8,077 nucleotides of DNA, taken from contig JAIENF010000319.1 of NCBI GenBank assembly GCA_019751575.1, positions 1 to 8,077 on the forward strand, in the 5' to 3' direction. A model generated the notes under the pieces. That model was not told the DNA's origin. It saw only the letters and a list, made by a program, of their open reading frames with translations, and did no database searches. This DNA comes from Burkholderiales bacterium. GTDB lineage: Bacteria > Pseudomonadota > Gammaproteobacteria > Burkholderiales > CAIKXV01. Of this stretch, positions 1 through 6,252 are shown piece by piece. A program made the translations under genes and the position numbers. Numbering within the stretch: position 1 is the first letter of the stretch; the number at the start of each line of letters is the position of its first letter.

Positions 1-85
1 GGGTGGATGCGGCATCCGGGGTGCCATGCGCCGGGCAAAGGCGCCCGCGGCGGCGCGGCGGTCCGGGCAAGGCCAGCCGGCTGGC
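1..85. other. Non-coding stretch upstream of the hupB promoter
   Basis: I recognise no gene here. Frame 3 is open from the window edge to a TGA at 87-89, but the roughly 28 residues are Arg/Gly-rich and match no protein end that I know. A small inverted repeat, GGATG-CGG-CATCC, lies at 5-17 and is followed by GC-rich DNA without a T run. By synteny the gene to the left should be lon, but nothing in these bases proves it. Confidence 0.5.
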
Positions 86-114
86 TTGACACTCCCTTGG
101 GCCACCGCTATAAA
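86..114 (+). promoter_or_regulatory. Strong sigma-70 promoter for hupB
   Basis: TTGACA at 86-91 is a perfect -35 element. It is followed after exactly 17 bases by TATAAA at 109-114, one base off the consensus -10. Transcription should start near 121. The next gene on this strand is hupB, 236 bases further on, so the promoter most likely drives hupB and perhaps tRNA-Val, for which I see no promoter or terminator in between. A strong constitutive promoter fits an abundant nucleoid protein. Confidence 0.85.
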
Positions 115-120
115 GCCTCT

Positions 121-356
121 TCGGTTTTTGACCGCTGGGCAGTGCAGCGGACGTGCATCCCGCGTCCGCAGGCCGCACTGGACAGCGAGCGTGGGTTGCA
201 CATCGTAGGCGCGACCCCGTCACGGAACACGGTGACGATCCTGTCGCTGCCTGGCTGTGCACCGGTCCGTCCGGCAGCCGCCGCTGACATCGGGCGTTGC
301 TGACACCGGCTCAAGTTGATTTTCTTCCGGATTCGCACAAGAGCAAGGGGAACCTG
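121..356 (+). other. Long structured leader (5' UTR) of hupB
   Basis: About 236 bases separate the predicted start of transcription from the hupB start codon. Three hairpins can be drawn by eye. The first (147-169) pairs GCGGACGTG with CGCGTCCGC, with one G-U pair. The second (207-252) pairs AGGCGCGAC with GTCGC-t-GCCT around an inner CGTCAC/GTGACG stem at 218-237. The third (253-279) pairs GGCTG with CAGCC around CCGG/CCGG, with a four-base bulge. A 7-base direct repeat, GCTGACA, lies at 283-289 and 299-305. A T-rich but stemless stretch lies at 316-326. The ribosome binding site AAGGGG is at 345-350. No open frame here looks like a gene. The role is unknown: it could be cis-regulation of hupB or the source of a small RNA. 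Confidence 0.55.
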
Positions 357-629
357 GTGAACAAACAAGAACTGATCGACGCGATCGCCGAATCGGCGGA
401 TCTGTCCAAGGCCTCCGCGGGCCGGGCCCTCGATGCAACGCTCGATTCGATCCGCATCGCGTTGAAGAAGGGCGGCACGATCGCTCTGGTCGGGTTCGGC
501 ACCTTCTACATCGGCAAGCGTGCTGCACGTACCGGCCGCAATCCGCGCACGGGCGACGCGATCAAGATCAAGGCAGCCAAGGTCCCGAAGTTCCGCGCCG
601 GCAAGGCGCTGAAGGACGCCATCAACTGA
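357..629 (+). CDS. hupB: DNA-binding protein HU-beta
   Basis: This is a histone-like nucleoid protein of 90 residues, the standard HU length. HU works as a dimer that bends DNA without sequence preference, compacts the nucleoid and assists replication, repair and recombination. The protein begins [11 protein letters not shown] and has the helical dimerisation half at about 1-45. GFG at 46-48 and [12 protein letters not shown] at 55-66 lead into the DNA-embracing arm, with the intercalating proline at P63. The C-terminus is [10 protein letters not shown]. The start is GTG at 357: an AAGGGG ribosome binding site sits six bases upstream (345-350) and this start gives the exact family N-terminus. 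The frame extends upstream to a TTG at 297, which would add an unrelated tail. The gene follows a strong promoter and a long leader. IHF is excluded by the overall sequence pattern, and identity is close to certain. Confidence 0.97.
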   Translation: MNKQELIDAIAESADLSKASAGRALDATLDSIRIALKKGGTIALVGFGTFYIGKRAARTGRNPRTGDAIKIKAAKVPKFRAGKALKDAIN

Positions 630-699
630 TTCCGGCCGGACGCCCCCGGCAGCCCGTCGCGCGGGTTGTCGTGGCCGGCGCTCCGGCATCGAGCATTCC
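630..699 (+). other. hupB to tRNA-Val spacer
   Basis: The spacer holds a perfect 10-base palindrome, TCCGGCCGGA (631-640), right after the hupB stop codon. A short CCCG/CGGG hairpin lies at 653-665. Neither is followed by a T run, and I find no convincing -35/-10 pair. hupB and tRNA-Val may therefore share a transcript that RNases later process. Confidence 0.4.
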
Positions 700-775
700 G
701 GGTGCTTAGCTCAGTTGGTAGAGCGTCGCCCTTACAAGGCGAATGTCGGCGGTTCGACCCCGTCAGCACCCACCA
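700..775 (+). tRNA. tRNA-Val (anticodon UAC)
   Basis: A complete 76-base cloverleaf with an encoded CCA end. The acceptor stem GGGTGCT (700-706) pairs with AGCACCC (765-771). The D stem GCTC/GAGC is at 709-712 and 721-724. The anticodon stem TCGCC/GGCGA (726-730, 738-742) holds the loop CTTACAA, giving anticodon TAC at 733-735. The T stem GGCGG/CCGTC (748-752, 760-764) contains one G-T pair and holds the loop TTCGACC. The discriminator is A772 and CCA is 773-775. It reads GUA and, with wobble modification, other valine codons. Confidence 0.98.
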
Positions 776-814
776 GTCAACACCCGATGCAGATTTGCAT
801 GCACGGGTGGTGAC
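776..814 (+). other. Long hairpin abutting the tRNA-Val 3' end
   Basis: Starting at the base after CCA, GTCA (776-779) pairs with TGAC (811-814), CACCCG (781-786) with CGGGTG (804-809), and ATGCA (787-791) with TGCAT (796-800) around a GATT loop. That is 15 base pairs with one A/G mismatch (780/810) and one three-base bulge (801-803). No T run follows, so it is not a classic intrinsic terminator. It may stop transcription weakly or act as a processing or stability element at the tRNA 3' end. Its right arm overlaps the proposed -35 element of the tRNA-Asp promoter. Confidence 0.6.
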
Positions 815-839
815 CCCGCCGGTCAACAGTGGTTATAAT
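810..839 (+). promoter_or_regulatory. Promoter for tRNA-Asp
   Basis: A perfect -10, TATAAT, lies at 834-839. GTGACC at 810-815 is an acceptable -35 after 18 bases. The bases just after the -10 (CGGCGGC) are GC-rich, as is typical of discriminators in stringently controlled stable-RNA promoters. Transcription would start near 846, about 110 bases before the tRNA, so 5' processing is needed. The -10 is clear; the -35 is weaker. Confidence 0.65.
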
Positions 840-912
840 CGGCGGCTCGGTGATCAAGACTCCACCGGGATTGCGGCAGGCGTGAACGTCGCAAGCAGTC
901 AATGCAGCACGC

Positions 913-945
913 AGGCAACATCGCAGGAAGCAAGGCAACATCGCA
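913..945 (+). repeat. Tandem 13-base repeat in the tRNA-Asp leader
   Basis: AGGCAACATCGCA occurs at 913-925 and again at 933-945, giving a period of 20 bases. The copies are identical but the seven bases between them are unrelated to their flanks. It lies in the transcribed leader just upstream of tRNA-Asp and looks like a small local duplication. No function is evident. Confidence 0.8.
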
Positions 946-955
946 ACGAGCAGCT

Positions 956-1032
956 GGAGTGGTAGTTCAGTTGGTTAGAATACCGGCCTGTCACGCCGGG
1001 GGTCGCGGGTTCGAGTCCCGTCCACTCCGCCA
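956..1032 (+). tRNA. tRNA-Asp (anticodon GUC)
   Basis: A complete 77-base cloverleaf with encoded CCA. The acceptor stem GGAGTGG (956-962) pairs with CCACTCC (1022-1028). The anticodon stem CCGGC/GCCGG (983-987, 995-999) holds the loop CTGTCAC, giving anticodon GTC at 990-992. The T arm contains GGTTCGAGTCC. The discriminator is G1029, the aspartate identity base, followed by CCA at 1030-1032. It decodes GAC and GAU. A promoter lies upstream and an intrinsic terminator downstream, so it is probably its own transcription unit. Confidence 0.98.
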
Positions 1033-1084
1033 GCCGCTGTGTTGCCCCCTCCCGGGAACGTCCGGAGAGGCTCCGAGGTCAAGC

Positions 1085-1112
1085 AAGGCGAACGACAGTT
1101 CGCCTTTTTTTT
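1085..1112 (+). terminator. Intrinsic terminator after tRNA-Asp
   Basis: GGCGAAC (1087-1093) pairs perfectly with GTTCGCC (1098-1104) around a GACA loop. The stem extends by two A-T pairs (1085-1086 with 1105-1106), and eight T residues run from 1105 to 1112. This is a textbook Rho-independent terminator, 52 bases after the tRNA CCA. The ppiD start codon begins 13 bases after the T run. Confidence 0.93.
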
Positions 1113-1125
1113 CGCGCAGGCTTCC

Positions 1126-3036
1126 ATGTTCGATTTCGTCCACAAGCAGAAGCGGGTCGCCCAGGTCATCCTGGCTTTGCTGATCCTTCCGTTCGCGTTC
1201 TTCGGCATGGAGAGCTACTTCCAGGGAGGCGGGCGCGAACCCCACGTGGCCGAAGTGGCTGGCGAGAAGATCTACGCGCGCGAATTCGACCGGCGCCTGC
1301 GCGAGCAGCAGGACCGGATGCGCGAGGCGCTGGGTGCACAGGCACGTCCCGAGATGTTCGAAGGTGCAGAGTTCCGCACTGCGGTGATCGAGGGCATCAT
1401 CCAGGAGCGCCTGCTGCAGCGTGCGGCCGATGCGTCCGGCCTTCGGGTGTCGGACGCCCAGCTGCAGGCGGTGATCGCCGGGCAGCCCGAGTTCCAGGAG
1501 AACGGGACTTTCTCGCTGGCGCGTTACCAGTCGCTGCTGCGCACCGCAGGCATGAACGAAGTCATGTACCAGGAGCGGGTACGCACCGAACTGGCGCTGT
1601 CGCAGGTGCAGGCCGCGTTCACGGCCGGCACCATCGTGCCGGCCAGCGTCGTCGACCGCGTGGTACGCGTGCTGGACCAGCAGCGCGAGGCGAGCCAGCT
1701 GGCGATCTCGCCCGATGCGTTCCTGAAGCAGGTCACCCTCGAGCCCGATGCCGTGCAGAAGTTCTACGCGGCGAATCGCCGCGAGTTCGAGATCCCCGAG
1801 CAGGTGCGGGTCGAGTACCTGGTGCTGTCCCAGGCCGCGCTGGCGGCGCGGATCGTGCTGACGCCCCAGGAAGTCAGGGAGTTCTTCGACCAGAACGCGA
1901 CCCAGTTCCGCGGGGCCTCCGAGCGGCAGGCGAGCCACATCCTGGTCCGAGTCGCACCGTTGGCGGACGAGAAGACGAAGGCGGCCGCGCGCGAACGTGC
2001 CGCGGCCATTGCCGAGCAGGTGAAGAAGGCGCCGCAGACGTTTGCCGACGTGGCGCGCAAGAGCTCCGAGGATCCCGGGTCGGCGGCGCAGGGCGGAGAC
2101 CTCGGCTTCTTCGCCCGCGGCACGATGGTGAAGGCGTTCGACCAGGCGGTGTTCACGATGAAGCCGGGCGAGATCGTGGGGCCGATCGAGAGCGAAGCGG
2201 GTTTCCATGTCATCCGGCTTGATGCGGTGCGCGGCGACGCGGGTCCTGCCTTCGAGCAGGTCCGGGCTAAGGTCGAGGAAGAGCTGCGCCGGACGCGGGC
2301 GTCGCGGCGCTTCGCGGAACTCGCCGATTCGTTCACCAACACGGTGTTCGAGCAGTCCGAGACGCTGAAGCCGGCCGCCGAGCTCCTGGGGCAGCCGCTG
2401 CAGACCAGCGGCTGGTTCAGCCGGCAGGGCGGCGCGCTGGCGGGTGAACCGCCGAAGGGTGCCAACGACCGGCTGGTGGCTGCCGTGTTCACCGAGGACG
2501 TGCTGCGCGACAAGCGCAACACCGCCGCGATCGAAGTCGCGCCGGGCGTGCTGATGGCGGCGCGCGTGGTCGAGAACAAGCCGGCGGGTCTGCGGCCGCT
2601 GGCCGAGGTGTCCGAGGCGCTCGAGAAGCGGCTGCGCTTCCAGCGCGCGTCCGAGCTTGCCATCGATGCCGGGCGCAAGCGGCTGGCCGAGCTCCGGGCC
2701 GGCAAGGATGCCGGTGCCGGCGGCTGGTCGGCGCCGCAACTCGTGAACCGGCAGCAGCCCGGTTCACTGCCCGAGGCGGCCGTGCGGCAGATCTTCCGCG
2801 CAGACACGTCGAAGCTGCCCGCCTATGTCGGCGTCGAGCAGCCCGGCGGCGGCTACCTGCTGCTGCGGGTGTCGCGCGTGGTCGAATCGCGCGGCATCGA
2901 TCCGAACGCACGGGCGGGCTTCGCCCGGCAGGCCTACCAGCTTGCCACGCAGGAGCAGATCAGCGCATACATCGCGTCGCTGCGCGCAGGGGCCAAGGTC
3001 ACGCTGACACCGGCCGCCACCGAGCGCCCGCAGTAG
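1126..3036 (+). CDS. ppiD: Periplasmic folding chaperone PpiD (SurA/PpiD-type peptidyl-prolyl isomerase)
   Basis: A 636-residue inner-membrane-anchored periplasmic chaperone that, in the family, sits near the Sec translocon and helps newly exported proteins fold. A short cytoplasmic start (MFDFVHKQKR) leads into one membrane segment at about 11-27. A SurA-like chaperone region spans about 38-190, a parvulin domain about 266-366, and a long C-terminal region follows. Parvulin marks are intact: ASHILV with H271, GGDLGFF at 323-329, and GFHVIRL with H361. E. coli PpiD has a poorly active domain, so activity here is plausible but unproven. The ATG at 1126 gives the family N-terminus; only a weak AGG (1118-1120) precedes it. 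The same frame opens further upstream, but that would put the terminator inside the gene. E. coli PpiD is of similar length (about 620). Position after hupB is the classic synteny. Confidence 0.93.
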   Translation: MFDFVHKQKRVAQVILALLILPFAFFGMESYFQGGGREPHVAEVAGEKIYAREFDRRLREQQDRMREALGAQARPEMFEGAEFRTAVIEGIIQERLLQRAADASGLRVSDAQLQAVIAGQPEFQENGTFSLARYQSLLRTAGMNEVMYQERVRTELALSQVQAAFTAGTIVPASVVDRVVRVLDQQREASQLAISPDAFLKQVTLEPDAVQKFYAANRREFEIPEQVRVEYLVLSQAALAARIVLTPQEVREFFDQNATQFRGASERQASHILVRVAPLADEKTKAAARERAAAIAEQVKKAPQTFADVARKSSEDPGSAAQGGDLGFFARGTMVKAFDQAVFTMKPGEIVGPIESEAGFHVIRLDAVRGDAGPAFEQVRAKVEEELRRTRASRRFAELADSFTNTVFEQSETLKPAAELLGQPLQTSGWFSRQGGALAGEPPKGANDRLVAAVFTEDVLRDKRNTAAIEVAPGVLMAARVVENKPAGLRPLAEVSEALEKRLRFQRASELAIDAGRKRLAELRAGKDAGAGGWSAPQLVNRQQPGSLPEAAVRQIFRADTSKLPAYVGVEQPGGGYLLLRVSRVVESRGIDPNARAGFARQAYQLATQEQISAYIASLRAGAKVTLTPAATERPQ

Positions 3037-3075
3037 TCGTCCGGAGGGCCGGGCGTCCGGACGACCGGACGCCGG
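3037..3075. terminator. Alternative hairpins between convergent ppiD and fabI
   Basis: Right after the ppiD stop, GGCGTCCGG (3052-3060) pairs with CCGGACGCC (3065-3073) around ACGA, a perfect 9-pair stem. TCGTCCGG (3037-3044) can instead pair with CCGGACGA (3057-3064), and the two folds exclude each other. CGTCCGGA occurs twice (3038-3045, 3054-3061). There is no T run on either strand, so a terminator role for both converging genes is inferred from position only. Confidence 0.5.
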
Positions 3076-3096
3076 ACCGTCCCCGGCTCCCCGCGC

Positions 3097-3879
3097 CTAG
3101 CCCGGGATGCCTGCGCCGACCACGTTGAAGCCGGCGTCGACGTAGAGGATCTCGCCGGTGATGCCGGCTGCGAGGTCCGACAGCAGGAATGCGCTGGCAT
3201 TGCCGACGTCCTCGGTGGACACGTTGCGGCGCAGCGGCGCATTTTCCTCGACGAACTTCAGGATGCGGCCGAAGCCGCCGATGCCGGCCGCAGCCAGCGT
3301 CTTGATCGGACCGGCGGAGATGCCGTTGACCCGGATGCCCTGCGGCCCGAGATTCGCGGCGAGGTAGCGCACGTTCGCTTCCAGGCTGGCCTTGGCGAGT
3401 CCCATCACGTTGTAGTGCGGGATGACCCGCTCCGCCCCGAGGTAGGACAGGGTCAGCAGCGAACCGCCGCCCGTCATCATCGGCCGTGCGGCCTTCGCCA
3501 GCGCAGCGAAGCTGTACGAACTGATGTCGTGGGCGATACGGAAGCCTTCCCGGTCGAGCCCGTCCAGCAGTTCGCCGGCCAGGGCTTCGCGCGGCGCGAA
3601 GGCGATCGCATGCACGACGGCGTCCAGCCGGTCCCAGGTGGTGCCCAGGTCGGCGAACAGCCGCTCGATGTCTGCGTCACTGGCGACATCGCAGGGATAC
3701 ACCCGCTCGCAGGCGAACTCCGATGCAAGCGTGGTGACACGGTCTTTCACGCCTTCGCCCTGGTAGGTGAAGGCGAGTTCCGCACCTTCGCGGGCGCACG
3801 CCTTCGCGATGCCGTAGGCGATCGACCGGTTGCTGAGCATGCCGGTGATCAGGATCCGCCTGCCTGAAAGAAAGCCCAT
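3097..3879 (-). CDS. fabI: Enoyl-[acyl-carrier-protein] reductase (NADH), FabI
   Basis: The enzyme reduces trans-2-enoyl-ACP to acyl-ACP, the last step of each elongation cycle of type II fatty-acid synthesis, in the cytoplasm. It has 260 residues (E. coli FabI has 262). It begins [20 protein letters not shown], an atypical-SDR nucleotide-binding start. The catalytic residues fall at Y146, Y156 and K163, as in E. coli, within [21 protein letters not shown]203 of the substrate loop is kept. Position 93 is alanine (HAIAFAP) where E. coli has glycine, a contact region for triclosan; Firmicute FabI proteins also carry alanine here. The ATG at 3879 matches the family start; GGGA about seven bases upstream is a modest ribosome binding site. 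The gene is monocistronic in this window, convergent with ppiD and divergent from the ABC operon. Confidence 0.97.
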   Translation of the reverse strand: MGFLSGRRILITGMLSNRSIAYGIAKACAREGAELAFTYQGEGVKDRVTTLASEFACERVYPCDVASDADIERLFADLGTTWDRLDAVVHAIAFAPREALAGELLDGLDREGFRIAHDISSYSFAALAKAARPMMTGGGSLLTLSYLGAERVIPHYNVMGLAKASLEANVRYLAANLGPQGIRVNGISAGPIKTLAAAGIGGFGRILKFVEENAPLRRNVSTEDVGNASAFLLSDLAAGITGEILYVDAGFNVVGAGIPG

Positions 3880-3909
3880 CGAGTGTCCCGTGCGCAATGA
3901 ATGTCCGCG

Positions 3910-3937
3910 AGTATAGCGCCGGCCTCCGGCGCGGGAA
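3910..3937 (-). promoter_or_regulatory. Predicted fabI promoter
   Basis: On the minus strand, TATACT (plus-strand 3910-3915) is a good -10 element. The -35 is weak: TTCCCG at 3932-3937 after 16 bases. Transcription would begin near 3903, giving a leader of about 24 bases. A weak -35 fits a promoter helped by an activator, but that is inference. Confidence 0.55.
3916..3932. repeat. Perfect inverted repeat in the fabI promoter spacer
   Basis: GCGCCGG (3916-3922) and CCGGCGC (3926-3932) are perfect 7-base arms around CCT. The 17-base palindrome fills the spacer between the predicted fabI -10 and -35. A second inverted repeat, GCCTG/CAGGC with a nine-base spacer, lies at 3940-3958, nearer the ABC operon. 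Both are operator candidates on position alone. Confidence 0.45.
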
Positions 3938-3941
3938 TTGC

Positions 3942-3972
3942 CTGACCACCCGGCAGGCGTTTTCGCTACACT
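3942..3972 (+). promoter_or_regulatory. Possible promoter of the ABC transporter operon
   Basis: TACACT at 3967-3972 matches four of six -10 positions. The best -35 is CTGACC at 3942-3947 with a long 19-base spacer. Transcription would begin only a few bases before the ATG at 3982, giving a nearly leaderless mRNA, in keeping with the absence of a clear ribosome binding site there. Evidence is weak. Confidence 0.3.
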
Positions 3973-3981
3973 GCGGTCGAG

Positions 3982-6252
3982 ATGCCAGCCTCCTCCGACG
4001 TCGCAGCCCGGTGCCCCGTCCCGAGATCCGTCCTGCCCTGGATCGGCCGGTGGCCGCTGGCCACGCTGCTCGCCTGCGTGCTGCTGGTCGGTTGCAGCGG
4101 CCCCTGGAACGATCCCTATCCGGACGATGACCGGCAGGTACGTTCGCAGACGATCTACTCGGCGTTCAGTGCGCGGCCGAAGCACCTCGACCCGGCGCGG
4201 GCCTACACGTCGGATGCCTATGTTTTCGTCGGCCAGATCTACCAGCCGCCCCTGCAGTACCACTACCTGAAGCGCCCGTTCGAACTCACCGGCTTCGCCG
4301 CCGCCGAGGTTCCGCGGCCACGCTACCTCGACAGCCAGGGACGTGAACTGCCAGCCGACGCGCCCGCGTCCGAGGTCGCGTTCAGCGTGTACGACGTGCG
4401 CATCCGCGAGGGCCTGCGCTACCAGCCGCATCCGGCGCTCGCGGTCGATGCGGCAGGCAAGCCTCGCTACCACGCGCTCACCCCGGGCGAGCTCTCGCGC
4501 ATCCATACGCTGCAGGACTTCCCCGAGGCCGGCACCCGCGAGGTGGTGGCCGCCGACTTCGTGCACCAGATCAAGCGGCTCGCGAACCCGAGGCTGCAGT
4601 CGCCGATCCTCGGCAAGATGGCCAACTACATCGTCGGCCTGGGCCCCTTGTCCGAGCGGCTGCGCGAACAGGCGAAGTCGCTGCCGCGCGACGCGTTCAT
4701 CGACCTCGAGCCGCACGCCATCGAAGGCGTGACGGTGGTCGATCGCCATACCTTCCGCATCCGGATCAAGGGCAAGTACCCGCAGTTCGTGTACTGGCTG
4801 GCGATGCCGTTCTTCTCGCCGATGCCGCCAGAGGCCGACCGCTTCTATGCACAGCCCGGGCTGGCGAAGAAGAACATCTCGCTCGACTGGTATCCGCTGG
4901 GCAGCGGTCCGTACATGCTGTCCGAGCACGATCCCAACCGGCGCATGGTGCTCTCGCGCAATCCGAACTTCGCCGGCGAGGTGTATCCGTCCGAGGGTGC
5001 CCCGGGCGACCGCGAGGCGGGGCTGCTCGACGACGCAGGCCGCCCGCTGCCGCTCGCCTCGCGCATCGTGTTCACGCTCGAGAAGGAACAGATCCCCTAC
5101 TGGAACAAGTTCCTGCAGGGCTGGTTCGACAGCTCCGGCATCAGTTCCGATGCGTTCGACCAGGCCGTGCAGATGAACGAATCGGGCGACATCGGCATCA
5201 GCGACGAGATGGCCGCCCGCGGCATACGCCTGCAGACCTCCGTGGCCACGTCGGTGTTCTACGCCGGGTTCAACTGGAACGACCCGGTGGTGGGGTCCGG
5301 CGGCAAGGCCGGGCCGGCGGAGCGCGAGCGGGCGCGCAAGCTGCGCCATGCGATCTCGCTCGCGATCGACCAGGAGGAATTCATCTCCATCTTCCGCAAT
5401 GGCCGGGCGATCGCCGCGCAGGGGCCGATCGCCCCCGGCATCATCGGCTTCCGCGAAGGCGAGGCCGGGCTCAACCGGTACATCTACGACTGGGTCGACG
5501 GCGAGCCCCGGCGCAAGCCGCTGTCCGAGGCGAAGCGCCTGCTGGCCGAGGCCGGCTACCCGGACGGCCGCGATGCGAAGACCGGCCAGCCGCTGGTCCT
5601 CTACCTCGACACCACCGCAGGCGGGCCCGGCGCGCGTTCGCGCATCGAATGGTACGTGCGCCAGCTGCAGAAGATCGACATCCAGCTGGTGCCGCGCCTG
5701 ACCGACTGGAACCGCTTTCAGGACAAGCTGCGCCAGGGCAACGTGCAGATGTTCTTCCTCGGCTGGAACGCGGACTATCCCGACCCCGAGAACTTCCTGT
5801 TCCTGCTCTACGGGCCCGAGGGCAAGGTCGGCCGAGACGGCAACAACTCGGCGAACTATTCGAACCCCGAGTACGACCGGCTGTTCGAACAGATGAAGGG
5901 CATGGACGATGGCCCTGCGCGCCAGCAGGTGATCGACCGCATGGTCGAGATCCTGCGCCATGACGCGCCCTGGGTCTGGGGCCTGCACCCGGTCGACTAC
6001 ACGCTGCGCCATGGCTGGCTGCTCAACAGCAAGCCGAACTCGATGGCGCAGAACGAGCTCAAGTTCCATCGCGTCGACGGCGCTGCCCGGGCGGCCGCGC
6101 AGGCGGCCTGGAACGACCCGGTCGTCTGGCCGATCGGCCTGGCTGGCGTCGCCCTCGCGGCGCTGGTGCTGCCGGCATGGGCCGGATACCGGCGCCGCGA
6201 GCGGCGCCTCGGTCGCGTCGACGCCCGGGGCAGTGCAGGGGATGCCCGGTGA
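3982..6252 (+). CDS. ABC transporter substrate-binding lipoprotein, family 5 (peptide/nickel type)
   Basis: A 756-residue extracytoplasmic solute receptor of the SBP family 5 group (DppA/OppA/YejA relatives), delivering ligand to the permeases encoded next. A hydrophobic signal segment (about 25-37) ends in the lipobox LVGC, with C38 as the lipidated cysteine. Family marks include the [12 protein letters not shown] region near 190-200, LGSGPYML at 306-313, [11 protein letters not shown] at 454-464, and [15 protein letters not shown] ending at 605. DppA has about 535 residues, so this is a long member, partly through insertions in the N-terminal half. Unusually, residues 714-735 form a second membrane segment followed by a basic tail (RRRERRLGR). 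The ATG at 3982 is the only ATG or GTG start before the signal segment. The stop overlaps the next gene's GTG. The ligand cannot be read from the sequence; peptides are likeliest. Confidence 0.9.
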   Translation: MPASSDVAARCPVPRSVLPWIGRWPLATLLACVLLVGCSGPWNDPYPDDDRQVRSQTIYSAFSARPKHLDPARAYTSDAYVFVGQIYQPPLQYHYLKRPFELTGFAAAEVPRPRYLDSQGRELPADAPASEVAFSVYDVRIREGLRYQPHPALAVDAAGKPRYHALTPGELSRIHTLQDFPEAGTREVVAADFVHQIKRLANPRLQSPILGKMANYIVGLGPLSERLREQAKSLPRDAFIDLEPHAIEGVTVVDRHTFRIRIKGKYPQFVYWLAMPFFSPMPPEADRFYAQPGLAKKNISLDWYPLGSGPYMLSEHDPNRRMVLSRNPNFAGEVYPSEGAPGDREAGLLDDAGRPLPLASRIVFTLEKEQIPYWNKFLQGWFDSSGISSDAFDQAVQMNESGDIGISDEMAARGIRLQTSVATSVFYAGFNWNDPVVGSGGKAGPAERERARKLRHAISLAIDQEEFISIFRNGRAIAAQGPIAPGIIGFREGEAGLNRYIYDWVDGEPRRKPLSEAKRLLAEAGYPDGRDAKTGQPLVLYLDTTAGGPGARSRIEWYVRQLQKIDIQLVPRLTDWNRFQDKLRQGNVQMFFLGWNADYPDPENFLFLLYGPEGKVGRDGNNSANYSNPEYDRLFEQMKGMDDGPARQQVIDRMVEILRHDAPWVWGLHPVDYTLRHGWLLNSKPNSMAQNELKFHRVDGAARAAAQAAWNDPVVWPIGLAGVALAALVLPAWAGYRRRERRLGRVDARGSAGDAR

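Noticed and set aside
7..303. Open frame of 98 codons at the left edge
   Set aside because: It spans the strong promoter and the hairpins of the leader, has no ribosome binding site, and its residues are compositionally random.
297..356. Upstream TTG start extending HU by 20 residues
   Set aside because: The GTG at 357 has a well-spaced ribosome binding site and gives the exact HU N-terminus and length; the extension matches no HU protein.
913..945. Two 13-base direct repeats considered as a CRISPR-like array
   Set aside because: There are only two units, the spacing is seven bases, and they sit inside a tRNA leader with no cas genes nearby.
700..1032. tRNA genes as phage or island integration sites
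   Set aside because: Both tRNAs are complete, no duplicated 3' tRNA fragment is seen in the window, and no integrase gene is present.
1039..1125. Upstream start extending PpiD
   Set aside because: The extension would run through the intrinsic terminator and put 29 unrelated residues before the usual MFDFV-type start and membrane helix.
991..2739. 582-codon open frame antisense to ppiD
   Set aside because: Its composition (Arg/Leu/His-rich) is that of a GC-rich shadow, it crosses tRNA-Asp and the terminator, and ppiD on the other strand is unmistakable.
3880..6069. Long open reading frame on the minus strand running antisense through the binding-protein gene into fabI
   Set aside because: It is the codon-bias shadow of a GC-rich gene. 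The product is His/Arg/Val-rich with no family resemblance until the real FabI start at 3879, and the plus-strand gene has clear family motifs.
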